A stretch of DNA of 64,000 bases, from assembly GCA_944989445.1 (NCBI GenBank), contig CALYLW010000061.1, positions 62,001 through 126,000 of the forward strand, written 5' to 3'. The notes beneath the pieces were generated by a model. The model ran no database searches and was not told the DNA's origin. It was given only the letters and a program-made list of their open reading frames with translations. Shown here in pieces: positions 12,510 through 23,763 of this stretch (position 1 is its first letter; each line of letters begins with the position of its first letter). Position numbers and translations under genes: made by a program. This stretch comes from Ampullaceana balthica (lineage: Eukaryota > Mollusca > Gastropoda > Lymnaeidae).

Positions 12510-12681
12510 CAGAGCCATCTTTACACCATTTTGGCCCCCAGGCAAAGAAGAGTGCCCCCCCCCCGCAGGAATAAAAAATAAAAATACATAATATATATAA
12601 ATAAACATATTCCCATGGGGCCCTTATGCTCGTGGGCCCCCGGCCAAATGCCCAATGGGCCTATGCGTTAAGACGGCCCTG
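12510..12681. mobile_element. Nested 172-bp hAT-type MITE
   Basis: Left end CAGAGCCATCTTTACACC; right end read inward CAGGGCCGTCTTAACGCATA. The flanking duplication GGTATGAT is exact (12502-12509 and 12682-12689). The 8-bp duplication and CAG termini point to a hAT-type non-autonomous element. It lies inside the older hAT at 12039-14097, so it inserted later. Confidence 0.9.
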
Positions 12682-12989
12682 GGTATGATGAAGAGTATTT
12701 GCGCTTGGGGTTTATATAAAATGATATATCAAATGATCAACCCAGACCACAGTGTGTAATATGCTCGCAATATTCTTGTAAATGAAGCGATGAAACCTGC
12801 AAAACTCCGAAGACATCTGAAAACTAACCATAACGTCTGCTTGGAGAAACCATTGGTATATTTACTGCGCTAAAACATTCACTTGATAGTCAGAAGTCTT
12901 GCATACGACAAGCAACCAAAGTCAATTAAAAGGCCAAACGGCCTGTTTATCAATGGGGGGGCGGGGCGGGGGCGAGGTGGACTGGGGTA

Positions 12990-13745
12990 GTGTTTAACAG
13001 ACTGAATTACTTGATGCTGCGAGAGAGTTTCTTGGGAAAAAAACCAAAGCTTGTTGATCATTTGAACGATAGCTTATGGGTTGCTGCTCTTGCTTACTTG
13101 GCTGATATTTTTGAAGAAATTAATAAACTTAATTCATCTCTTCAAGGAAAACAGACACATTTAATTAATCTCATGGACAAATTGTCTGCTTTTATGAAAA
13201 AGCTTGATCTTTGAAAAACAAAACTATTTCAGGGGAACTTTCAGGTGTCTGATCAATTTTTCGAATTTACCGAGAAACCAGAAAATACTGAAATCAGTAA
13301 ACATTTGTTGATGAAATTTGATTTATGACCATATTCAATCACTGCTGGATCAATTTAACTTCTACTTTGGTGATTTGAACGTTTAGAGTTTTTCGTGTGT
13401 TTCCAGTCCGTTTCTTGCACAAATTAACTCATTAAATTTACTACCATCGAAATTAAACCAATGCATAGCAACTGACCAGCGATACTACTTTGGATATGTT
13501 GCATTGGAAAGTGAGCTTGATGAAATTTTGTAGTACTTAGAACTGTCTCAGAAAATTAAAAAAAAATACTTTACTATTTATTGCAACATCATATCTTTGT
13601 GAATGTGGATTTTCTGCATTGGTTACAATCAAGAGAAAACATCGTTCCCGACTTGAAGTTAAAGATGAACTACGATGGAGTCTTTCAGGTGCTACACCTC
13701 GTTTGGATGTGCTGTGCTCAAATGTGCAAGCTCAAGGCTCGCACT
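12990..13745 (+). pseudogene. hAT transposase remnant (C-terminal)
   Basis: The first readable block (12990-13214) encodes the LQGK-type segment of ZBED/SCAND3-like hAT transposases. It stops, then similar sequence continues in other frames to the 'FSALVTIKRKHRSRLEVKDE' dimerisation segment and a final 'NVQAQGSH' before a stop near 13748. Internal stops and frame changes make it a pseudogene. Confidence 0.8.
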
Positions 13746-14164
13746 AAATGAACTAATATAGCAGTCTTACTAATACTAACTACTGGTTATAACTTTCAGT
13801 TTTTTTAATATAGTAAGCAATACGAATGGAACAAGACTATAAGTATAAGAATAGTATAAGTGACATTTGTTCATTACAATCTGTTTCCATTCAATTTTTT
13901 GGGGACCAGGCAAATCGTGGCATTTTAGAATAGTTATACTTACTAGCATGTACACTAGTAACTAGTTGTATAACCAATTATTTAATACTCATATATACAT
14001 TTGTAGCGCGGCAGTAGCACGATTTTCAGTAGTGGTCCGTGGCTAAGACACACATGTTTCAAGTGGTCCTTTAACTTCAAAAGGTTGAGAACCACTGGTC
14101 TAGAGCATATCAACGCGGTATAGAAAGTACAATGTATTTAGATTTATCTCTATTTTTTAAATTC

Positions 14165-14320
14165 ATTTATCTGTTCCCAGTATGATACTCAGGGCTCAAC
14201 CTATTATCTATTTCCAGTATGATACTCAGGGTTTAGCATATTATCTTTTCCCAGTATGATACTCAAGGTTCAACATATTTGTCTTTTACCAGTAGGATAC
14301 TCAGGGTTGAACATATTATA
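14165..14320. repeat. 37-bp tandem repeat, 4 copies
   Basis: The unit carries 'cccagtatgatactcagggt' and 'caacatattatct'. Spacing between CAGTATGATACTC starts is 37, 37 and 38 bases. Confidence 0.9.
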
Positions 14321-14335
14321 ACTTTCTGCATCATA

Positions 14336-14402
14336 AAAAGTAAGACGCAATAATCTTCTGGAAAGAAGGAGCGTCTGTAACAGATATGAAGATGAGATAA
14401 AG
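14336..14402 (+). mobile_element. LINE 3' tail fragment
   Basis: Matches the 3' end shared by the other LINE copies in this window: 'gacgcaataatcttctg', 'gaaggagcgtctgtaacaga', then a GAT-rich tail. It is heavily 5'-truncated with no coding sequence left. Confidence 0.75.
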
Positions 14403-14433
14403 CCTGTTTTGAACAGGGATCATGTTTTAGAAG

Positions 14434-14700
14434 GTTGTTGAATGACCAGTGTGTCTGACCTCTATGTTGAATGACCAGTGTGTCTGACCACTATGTTGAA
14501 TGAACAGTATGCTTGACCACTTTGTTGAATGGCTAGTGTGTCTGACCACTATGTTGAATGACCAGTGTGTCTGACCACTTTGTTGAATGGCCAGTGTGTC
14601 TGACCACTCTGTTGAATGGCCAATGTGTCCGAACACTATGTGGAATGGCCAGTGTGTCTGACCACTTCGTTGAATTGCCAGTGTGTCTGTATCGTGTTCC
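14434..14700. repeat. 29-bp minisatellite, about 9 copies
   Basis: The unit is approximately GTTGAATGACCAGTGTGTCT followed by GACCACTAT. Two overlapping - strand frames (14427-14715) are by-products of this array. Confidence 0.93.
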
Positions 14701-15959
14701 AACAAAGGTTTTCAAAGGCGCATGTCAGTAGAGGAAACAAGAGAACAACTTCCAATATCTCACGAAGCCACGGCTGTAAGTATTCTTAGCGATGTCCGGT
14801 CAGACGCCACAAAAACTCCATCAGACCATACACAAATTTAACTTCAAACTTTCCAGACATAATCGATGTACAATCAGTTACTTTTAAGTCTGCCCTCCCC
14901 CGCCCTGCTCAGATAATTGACGTATTATGTAACCACCCCTTGTTTCACCCAGTCTATGAGCTCCAGTCTATAGCCAGCACACAATTGAATATTAATTCGT
15001 GGTAAAAAAAAAGTATTTCATCAACTCCAGCAAGATTGAAATAAAAGCCCATTGACGTGAAGACGCAATCAACCGACGATGAAGAACGTTCGCCAACATC
15101 CTTATGACGTCCGTGACGCGGTGCAGATCCACACGAGTCTCTGACTCCATTTACCCCCTCCCTCCGTTCGCCCATCTCCAGCCGTCTCGCTAGCGTACCG
15201 GTATATCTCCTCGCCGGACACGGGCCCGCGTGTAAGTGATTTGGCTGCTGGGGTATGCACTCTCAATGGCGCACTCGGGGCACAATGGTGTCTTTCAGAC
15301 CTGGGTGGTGGCGCGGGGAAGTCGACGCCCTGATGCGTGTAGAACGAAGAGGTTGATGGGGAGTCCTACACGGTGTAGACGACGAAAGACAACAATAAAA
15401 TTTAATGTTCTTGAGGGGTAAAAAATGGTTTACAAGATATTTAACGCAAGTTGGCCGAACTAAAAGAAAACGTCTTTGAAAAGAGAAGGGGATATAAATG
15501 AAACGATCACTTCTAGCCGCTTGAAGGCCATTTAGTTTCGTGGAGAGAGTAAGGTCACCCTGGCCCCGTATGTGAGCAGAAGTGAAGTCATTGAGCACAC
15601 TGAAAAGATCATCGGTCATAAAACCTGGAGAATAGAAGCGATCAGGGCAAGGACAAACCCAAAAGACCGTTGATGATATATACATTAGGGCTACCTGGGT
15701 TAAGACGGAAGCAGCCATTAGACTGGCGTTGTCTTTGGTAGGATGAGGGTGTCACGAGACTTGAAGTGGACGTTGGAAGAAAAGTGAAAATTTCAACGAG
15801 ATCTTAAAGCTCCTTGTGGACAGTAATGAGATCACGTGATTCGTGACAAGTGCCATGCACCAGGTCGGGCCGTCAAGGTACCCACCAAACACAGGCGCTA
15901 AGAGCAACGGGCTAGAGCTTTATAGAACAAAATACTTCATTCAATCGACAGGGATGGTA
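14701..15959. other. Intergenic, no supported gene
   Basis: A 151-residue - strand frame (15263-15718) lies here and reads as a non-repetitive peptide, but I recognise no domain and see no splice or initiation evidence. Composition is more balanced than flanking DNA. It is left uncalled. Confidence 0.4.
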
Positions 15960-16125
15960 GACATGAAGCAATAGTCTCACTATAACTAGGTCACCGTGTA
16001 TTCTATTTAACATTATTTGATGTACATGAGGAACTAGTCTCAATATTACTAGGGCACCATGTATTCTATTGAACATTCTTTGATGTACACGAAGAACTGG
16101 TCTCACTATAACTAAGGTGTACATT
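15960..16125. repeat. 63-bp tandem repeat, about 2.6 copies
   Basis: 'gtctcactataactagg' and related starts recur at 15975, 16038 and 16101, each followed by 'gtattctattgaacatt' and 'tgatgtaca'. Confidence 0.85.
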
Positions 16126-16293
16126 CTGGAGCTTAATTTCTGGGTAAGTCCAACAATGTTCATAAGAAAAACCCGTGTTATTCAATCGTGTTCTTAAAAT
16201 AAAAACTTCATCATTAATAGTTCAATTGGACATGAAAGCTGAGCTATTGTGCCTGCAAGCTAAATTCCTCTTACTCATAGCAAAATTTTTATT

Positions 16294-16732
16294 TTTAAAT
16301 CCCTTATATTAACCTTGTCGATCTCTCTTTATGTCCTGGAACCGCGGAAAAACAAAAGTAACAAATGACCCACTTCCCGTGATCCTATCGAGCTGAAATT
16401 TTGCACATAGACTTGTGTCACCTAACAGTGAATTGTGCCCAAATTTCAGATCGATCGAAAGTACCGTAATTGAATTAATGAATTTTTAGATTTTCTCTAT
16501 GTATCTCTATGTAGCATGCTATAGTTGACCTCCACGGGTCACTGGAGTTCACCCCAGTCATCGATGACCACATCCCCGTGTTTTACAACACGGATAATTC
16601 AGTCACGTTAAGTCTGTAAATGTTTATGTTAGTGTGTCGCGCGGTGCGTATTATATCGAACATTATCAATACTTTTATTTATGCCTCATATATAAAGGAT
16701 TCATAGTCAAAAACTTAGGTTTTTACGGGTTG
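16294..16732 (+). mobile_element. Box element, subfamily A, copy 3
   Basis: Starts TTTTTAAATCCCTTATATTA and ends with 'ggattcatagtcaaaaac..ggtttttacggg'. The subterminal inverted repeats (AAATCCCTTATAT and ATATAAAGGATTCAT) and the end hairpin are preserved. It contains 'atcgagctgaaattttgca', 'cagatcgatcga' and 'cgcgcggtgcgtattatat'. About 105 extra bases at 16515-16620 are absent from the other copies and look like a secondary insertion. Confidence 0.8.
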
Positions 16733-17210
16733 CTCATAACTGAAATAAAGTAGTTCTCCTAACAGGAGAACTCTTATCGTGGTTATATCATTCTCAACTG
16801 GTAGTCAGCTCAATGTCATCTCGTGGTATTCTCATAGTAAGTCAGGTCATGATCCGCTGGTGACAACTTCATATCACTAGCTACTCAGGGTAGAAGCTTT
16901 ATATCTAATGGTTTTAGGCCTGAGAGTTTGTGAGACCAATTCAAGTGGAAAATACTTTGACATTTCATTTGGACCTCTGAAATGTTGAGCCCCAGAAACA
17001 ACGTATTATACCCACCCAAGGCAATCTCTTGCCTTGCAGTACATTGTCTATGTGGCTCATCACAAACAGTATGAAAACACTTTACCATCCTTCCCCCAGC
17101 TTGTTAACCTTTCTCTTGTTAGCACACGTCTCTTATGTGACGCGCCTTTCCTTCTTGTTGGACACCGAGACATCGTAGTCCCTTCTGCCCCCACAAGCAC
17201 GACATGGGAT
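16733..17210. other. Intergenic, nothing recognised
   Basis: Short frames overlap on both strands without family resemblance. No gene is called. Confidence 0.4.
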
Positions 17211-17300
17211 CTCTATTATCAGGGGCGTGTCCTCTATTGTCAGAGGTGTGTCCTCTATTATCAATGGTGTGTCCTCCATTGTCAGGGGCGCTTCCTCTAT
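17211..17300. repeat. 21-bp tandem repeat, about 4 copies
   Basis: The unit is approximately CTCTATTATCAGGGGCGTGT plus C. The 127-residue + strand frame spanning it is most likely incidental. Confidence 0.85.
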
Positions 17301-19870
17301 CGTGCGTCAGTCTTTTACTTGTCATCTCTGGCACATCGTCTGAGGGATTTATTTTGTCTTCCTTGGTCAGAGATGTTCATGTACAGGTCAGTTTCCACAG
17401 GCGGTGACAATGTGTAAAAGACAGCTGTCCACTGGAGTTATTTAAAAAAAAATATTAGAAATGAACAATCTTGTTGTGTAACATAAACCATTTTTTTTTC
17501 TGTCGAAAAGCTGTTGGTAGAAAGAAAGGATTTCACCCGAGTCATTCGGTAGTAGCTACTGGTCATGTTTGTAAATTGATATTGTCTTCAACAAGCAACA
17601 GAACCAAGACCGTCTTTTGTGAGCTCTCGCGTGTATTAAACATGAGTGAAAATAAAAATGATCGAGCTGAAGACAAGAGTTATGGAACTTTGAGGCTTCC
17701 TCTCCCCTGAATGTCACGTCATGGCTCACTGAGAAGTTCTCATCAAATGTCAAAGTGGGAAGGATTTGCGACAATAATAAGACAGTTTGTGGTGCGTTTA
17801 GTTGATGTCAAAGTCATCACATTATTTTTAAACCCTAAGATTTAAACATACAGTTACAAAGTTAATAACAGAAAAATCGTTTAGCCAAAGCAAGTTAGAT
17901 CTCAATTAGATCTTAATTTACATTCTTCTTAAGTTTCGATCTGTGAATGATTTGAACTGAGACAAAAAGAATATTGAAAATAATAAACGTAAAAAAAAAT
18001 TCGAATAACCTGTAACTAAGGTTCACTTTTTGGTAAGTATTTCTTTACATTGTGTAAATTAGCCCCTCCCCCCAACCCACACCACCCAACCACCCCCACC
18101 CTAACTATTAACAAGGTCATAAGACGCATGTGTCTGTAGGCTGTAGGGTTCTTACCTGCCAGCCACCGACATATTGACCTGAGTGACAGGTAGATGTACC
18201 GTGAGGCTGGGCCTGTTGTTCCACCTGTGGACGTGTCCTGACTTATGATTGATTTCTGACAGATGATTAATGATTTATTGGAAACCGGTAATCAAGGGGA
18301 GGTCATCATATAAGAATGAGGGATTTGATGAAGACAAAGGGAGAGAATCCTATAAAAGATGGCGACAGTTTAATATGACGAATCCGACCAGTTTGTTAAT
18401 GTCAAAACGTCATCAGGCGAGACACACTATTCTCTCCAATACAATGAGCGGGATGAATTTAATGGAGCGATTTCGAAAGTAAAATTGTAATATATTCAAA
18501 TTCTTAAACACTTGTCAGTCTGAGTGGTTTTCTTGAATTCAAAATTGATCGAATTGTCATTCAGCTAATACAGCTACGGGGCGGGGAAGGTTGGAAGGGC
18601 AAAGTTTATGGAGTCATCCGGCAAAGCAGGGAGTCAACTGTTAAGAACAAACTTTTCAACGTAAAAAAAAACAACAACAACAACAACAAAAATACAACCT
18701 GAAAAACGTGTGATACAAGACGTCATGAGACGATTTATTTCTAACAAAGCTATTTAAGACGTACTCACCCTCTTTTGTTTTTACACACATTTCTTCCTTT
18801 TCGTATAAGCGAACTTTAAATTTATATTGTTTATTGAAGGATACCTAAACTTTCATGTTCAAGGTACTATGTATTTAAATGTACTCTTTTAAGTACAATG
18901 TGCAATTTACTGAATTAAAAAACAATATTATAAACAGACCTATAAGTCAAGTATAATGGTAAATGGGGATTTGCGCGATAGCAATGATTATGCTGATTTG
19001 CCGCACGGTGCTTGTTATAGTGAACGCACTTTTCCTTATGACGCGGTGTTAGGGGGTGTGAAGTAGTGACGGTTTGATGGTCGAGCTGGAGAGTTGCACC
19101 AAAGATATTGTAGAGAAAGGACTCTAGATAGAAGACGGGGATTAGCACGTATGTGATTCAAGATTGGCGTTGTTGAGTTTAGAGCCCTGTCTTAATTGAT
19201 CGTATCAGCATTAAATCCCAGACCACATCCCTTTAAATACACGAAAACGAAATGTTAAAAGAAATTTAAAAAACATTAACAACCCAAGATTGGAATATTT
19301 GGGAAGACTTGAAAAGAAATTGTGGATGCGCTTTGTTGTACTGGCTGTTAGAACAAGCAAGGAAAAAGAAATGTGAACTTTAAAAAAAAAGTTAATTAGA
19401 TAAATAATTAAATCTAACTTCAAACATTTATTGAGAAAATAAAACTATTTAAAGTGTTTAGACATTGCTTTGTTTGTAGAAATGATCTTGTGTTTGTGAA
19501 AGATAATATGATTGAGTGCATCTTTGTGTTTTATTGTCTGTGTATGAATATCTGTGTGTTTTATGTGATTATTTGAAAGTTTGTAAATGTAATTTCTTGT
19601 ATTAAATTAACGTGATATAAATGTACAGGAATAAATATCTTTTTGGGGGGTTTTGATTCGAGAGTAGTTCACGTATTAATCATGATTTTCATGTAGAATA
19701 TTGTTATATTGATTAATATAATCCAAATATTTATGTTTATTGCCGAAAGATGTTATTGGGTACTATTAGTCTTCAAAGGTCGGCAACATTTAGCTGAGGA
19801 AATTATTCCCATATTTTCATTAATAATAAAATTAAAAAAAAATTAACATTTGTTTGTTAGAAATGTTAGC
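17301..19870. other. Intergenic with possible regulatory island
   Basis: Mostly AT-rich with poly-A runs. The part from about 18235 to 18490 is balanced, non-repetitive and rich in ATTA/TAAT words ('acagatgattaatgattta', 'gtttaatatgacgaatcc'); it is a candidate cis-element. The 60 kb-scale context (next to a homeobox gene) makes this plausible but unproven. No exon found. Confidence 0.35.
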
Positions 19871-19985
19871 GGTAAAGTGAGAAACGATTCCACAGATGAG
19901 AACGAATCCACAGGTGAGAACAACTCCACTGTTGAGACTGAATCCACAGGTGAGACCGACTCCAAAGTTGAGACCGATTCTACCA
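19871..19985. repeat. 18-bp tandem repeat, about 6 copies
   Basis: The unit is approximately GGTGAGAACGAATCCACA. The unit length being a multiple of three keeps a - strand frame open (19832-20062). Confidence 0.85.
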
Positions 19986-20119
19986 CCATTTAGGACAAGA
20001 CAGTCGATTACAAGAGCTAAATTTAACAATGCTGTGGACCTGGTACTTTGATACAACGCCAATCAAAACAAAAATGGGTAAAAGGAATTTTTTAAAATAG
20101 GACTTTTTGAAGAAAATAA

Positions 20120-20800
20120 CATAATTAAATAAAGATAAAAATTCTATGGAAATCGGAATGCCCATGTCAATGACATAATTAAAAAAACTAAAAAAACATT
20201 GGGCTTTATTAAAAGGAACTAGAAACGTTTACAAATGTAATAAGAATATACAACTAAAATGCTACTTTACTTTTGTAAGACCTGTGCTAGAATGTATATC
20301 TTCTGTGTGGGACCAATTTGCCAAAGAAATAAAAAAATTGAGCAAATTTTAAAAAAGAGCATTATTCAGATTCATTATTGGAGAATAGAGAATATACAAA
20401 ATTAACAAAAGTAAACCCATTAGTTACATCATAAATCTAGAGTATTGAAGAACAAAGAGCAAAGTAGCAATAATACATATGGTAATTAATTCTAAATTGG
20501 AAATACCACACAAAAGTAATATAATACAACCCTCAGATAGACATAGGGACAGAAACACTTTTCCTATTTAGTATGCAAGAACAAAAAAAAAGAAGTACTT
20601 ATTCTCGTTTTTCCCGTCTGAAATTAGGGCGTGGAATGGGTTGCCTGAACAAACCAGGAAAATCAACACGCTATCAGAATTTATAGACTCGAATAAAAAC
20701 GCAAGACTAGACATAAACCATGGGTAAACAAAGGAGGCAATAATCTTCTGTGCAGAAGGAGCGAGTGTAATAGAAGAGCTAAGATAAAGAATCTACTGCT
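20120..20800 (+). mobile_element. LINE 3' fragment (RT C-terminus), decayed
   Basis: A + strand series of broken frames encodes the end of a non-LTR retrotransposon polymerase: a 'TLGFIKRN' block, a 'CKTCA..' equivalent of the 'LVRPVLEYASSVWD' block, then 'RAWNGLPEQTRKINTLSEF'. It ends with the family tail 'gcaataatcttctgtgcaga' and a degenerate AAGATAAAG end. Many stops and frameshifts are present. A cleaner reverse copy is at 53527-54262. Confidence 0.85.
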
Positions 20801-22599
20801 GAATTAGTCTACGCCCTTTGTTTTGGATGTGAAAGCCATTAACAACTATTGAAATGCCCTGCATTTATCTACTGCCTAAATTTCTGTTAACATGTACTAT
20901 CAGGTGTGACGTTTACCCTAAGTCATTCAATTTGTGATCAACTACACGAACTTGAATCTTATTCAAAATATAATTTAGTGACATTACAAACGAGTTGCTT
21001 CGAAGAAATGCGGCGCCCCACACGCAGCCTCAAAATGGCACCCTCTTAAAAAATATCGAAAATATGCCGCCCCGAAAAGGGAGCAAAAAGACCATTCTTT
21101 AGTTAATTTATATGAAAAAAAAAGATTTAATAATTTCTTTCAAATTATGACTGAATTCATTAAAAAGACCATATTATCGTTAAATTAAAAACAACAATTC
21201 TATAATAGCCAAAAGCAACATCATTTTAACATATAATTGTCATGAAAAATACTCAGCCCTAGACCTTAGCAAGGACATTGTAAAGTGTGATCAAGACAAT
21301 GAGATCACAGCATTTGTGCAGCGTCATAAACACCTCGCCCATTCATAGACAGGGGTAAGGAGATACAAATCCCTCGTGAAAACCTGCTCGCCGTCCGGTT
21401 CAAGTTTGCATATGGCACAAATGTGACGGATTAGGGCCCAATCTAATGGCGACCTCGTACAAGGAGACGCGCCTGCGCGTTAAACAGGGGACATAATCCA
21501 CGCAATTTCCTGTTGTAGCCATGCCATGAAAGACAATCCAGTTAGAAAGGACTTTTCACACTCGTTTCCTTTAATTTCATTACAACTGTGCCGATTTGTT
21601 GCTCGATGACGTAATAATGACATTAAATAACATGGTTATTAAAACTACCCCCGAATACTCTCCAACAACACAGGAAACGAGAAATAAAAAAGGGGAGAAT
21701 TTGAAATCGATCGTCGACAAAAGGCTCTTGTATTACAAACGTTTTTTTTAAAACCACCTATTTTATTCTTTTAAAATATCGGAAATGAGTCGGATTAAAA
21801 TAATGAAGAAAATAATTTTGTTTGATGAATGTTAAGGATTAGAAGCAGTACAAAGGCAATGAAATTAAAATAAAAGATTAATGGAAGCAAAGAAAAAAAA
21901 AGACCCTTAGATTTACAAAAATCCCCCGAGACAAAAGTGGGATAAATAAATCTGATTGCTTTGACTGAAAGTGAGGAATATTTACTGCTGGATTCTAGGA
22001 GCAAATTAAGACGACAATAACCATTTACCGATAGCTTGATGGAACCATTGGTGCAGGGATGGTTGAAGAATGAACGACCCTTGAACGAATGGGGCATTTA
22101 GGAATAAATGCATCTTGATTGTTTGTACAAGATGTCCCAGACAACAGGCTACAAAGAGGTGATGGCGGGTTAGGTAAATATCAGTTCGACGAGCTCTCCC
22201 CGGCCCCCACCCCCCTACCCGCAAACCTCCACAACGCCAGGCCAACAAAAAGGCGCATACACCCCCGATATTAGGTGTGGGACAAGGTAACAAGATTATC
22301 TTTCAGAGGTGAGACCCGGCGTCTTGCTGGAGAGAAGAAACCAGCGACCCAACGTCCTGCTACGGGCAACAACTCGTCGTGTCTTACCTCGGCTGCTTGG
22401 GGAGTTGTCTTCCCCCCGGGCTAATGCCATTGTAACATTGACGGGCGTCCATGATAGACCGAGCAATGTGTGTGTGGGGGGGGGGAGGGAGGGGAGGAAG
22501 AGCGACGTTGGACAGACGTCTGTCAACTCGTCAAAGCCCGAGGGGCCAGGCCATTATTCTGCTCATTTCGCTGTGGTTTAAAGACAAAACCAGCCGAGA
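20801..22599. other. Uncx upstream region, possible regulatory DNA
   Basis: From about 21240 to 21700 the sequence is non-repetitive with balanced composition and sites such as 'cctttaatttcattac', 'gatgacgtaataatgacatt' and 'gcgcctgcgcgttaa' (NRF1-like). From 22190 onward it becomes GC-rich, with C- and G-runs at 22197-22215 and 22477-22497. Overlapping open frames there are explained by GC content. No coding gene is supported. Confidence 0.4.
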
Positions 22600-22655
22600 G
22601 GGGGCGGGGCCGATCATCTGTGAGACCAATCGATACTCCGAGCTCTGATTGGACG
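22600..22655 (+). promoter_or_regulatory. Candidate Uncx proximal promoter
   Basis: A GC box (GGGGCGGGGC, 22601-22610), a CCAAT motif (about 22625-22630) and an inverted CCAAT (GATTGG, 22647-22652) fall within 55 bases in a GC-rich stretch, about 710 bp before the Uncx start codon. No TATA box is obvious. Motif clustering is seen; promoter function is inferred. Confidence 0.4.
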
Positions 22656-22678
22656 AGCGAGCGTGGTGTGGTGTGGGA

Positions 22679-22714
22679 AGGGGGGAGGGAGGGGAGAGGG
22701 GGAGGGGAGGGGAA
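22679..22714 (+). other. G-run tract, possible G-quadruplex
   Basis: At least six runs of three or more G in 36 bases, separated by single A or AGA spacers, about 650 bp upstream of the Uncx ATG. This satisfies the usual sequence rule for a G-quadruplex on the + strand. Confidence 0.6.
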
Positions 22715-23360
22715 ACTAACTTCGGCTTGTAATTGGGGACGTGTTTGTCCCCAAATTTCATGAAAATTTGCCGAGGCGTGCTCCGAGTTAGCGGTGTTTT
22801 CTTGGGCTACTAATTCAATAGCCGCCCCGGGAGAACAAGACCTGGAGGCCGAGGAGAGGACACAACAAGTTCGTGGTCATTCAACAAAACAACGGGCCGC
22901 CCTGAAGAGATTTCAGTCCATGCCAGGCGACGTCCCTAGTCTTCACAATATAACATTGCGGTCAGGTAATTTAACCTGTCCAGCAAACGACGCTTTGGTT
23001 AGTTATTTTAACCTAACCTAGTCACGACGCCGTTGTCAGTTATTTTAACAATTCCAAGTAACTAAGCTGTGGTCAGTTATTTGTATTTGTCTATCTAAGG
23101 ACGCCATTTTTTACGGTAACTTTTAAATAAAAAAAGAGTTACGAAATGCTCCTATGAGAATATTTCAGGACTTGGGACAATTCCTCATAACGTCGGCGCC
23201 TTGTTGCTCGTACTCGTATGTTCACAAGTTAATTTCCCAAGAATATCCTTTGAGTTCGTTCAGTGGTGATGTAGCTGACCTACTAGTAAGACACCATAGG
23301 GAACATTTCTCAGCGACAATTCCATGTATTTTTTCACGTTGATCTAACACATCACCCGAC

Positions 23361-23763
23361 ATGAGTCTCCGCGACATGCGCCTTCTGGCCGCCGCCTACC
23401 CGGGAGCTTTTGCCGCCGTCTCCTCCATGGCTGCTGTCAACTACCACCACGGCTACCCCATGGGCTTCCCGCCGTTTCCCTACCAGACGGCAGCCGACCA
23501 GATCGCCGCCCTGGACTGTACAGTGCGGCATCACCAGCGGATGTTCCAGGAGGAGTCGGCGTCGAGGAGTCAGGTGACGGCGTCCGTGGTCGCGGCAGCG
23601 GTGGCGGCCTCGGGGTGCTCAGGGATGTCCCACGGCAGCAGCGTCATGGAGAGCCTGATGGGGGACAGGAAGACCCCGCAGAGGCTCTCCCCCGACATGA
23701 GCTCGTTTTCATTTCTGGATTCCCCGGACCACACCAAGCTCGGAGACTCGCTCAACTCGTCAG
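23361..23763 (+). CDS. Uncx: Uncx exon 1
   Basis: Encodes residues 1-134 and the first base of codon 135 (Gly). It is GC-rich with codon use unlike the AT-rich flanks. Content includes a Tyr/Pro/Phe-rich stretch ([12 protein letters not shown]), a Val/Ala run and a Ser/Asp-rich end (KLGDSLNSS) analogous to the segment before the homeodomain in vertebrate UNCX. The donor is CAG/GTAGGT at 23764. Reading through the donor adds an unrelated tail that I discount. Confidence 0.93.

Larger units (their letters stand above)
12039..14097 (+). mobile_element. hAT transposon with perfect TSD and nested MITE
   Basis: The left end reads CAGTGATTCTCAACCTGTGG and the right end, read inward, CAGTGGTTCTCAACCTTTTG. 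The 8-bp duplication GTCTAGAG is exact on both sides (12031-12038 and 14098-14105). The interior has + strand transposase remains: a 75-residue frame at 12990-13214 with the 'LNSSLQGKQTHL..LMDKLSAFMKKL' block, and the C-terminal 'CECGFSALVTIKRKHRSRL' region near 13600-13670. The N-terminal half is missing or unreadable. A 172-bp MITE has inserted at 12510-12681. Confidence 0.93.

Noticed and set aside
15263..15718. 151-residue minus-strand ORF in balanced sequence
   Set aside because: No recognisable domain, no splice or promoter evidence, and overlapping plus-strand frame of similar quality. Left as uncalled.
22309..22763. GC-rich overlapping frames upstream of Uncx
   Set aside because: Frames on both strands stay open because of G/C runs; the interval has promoter-like motifs instead.
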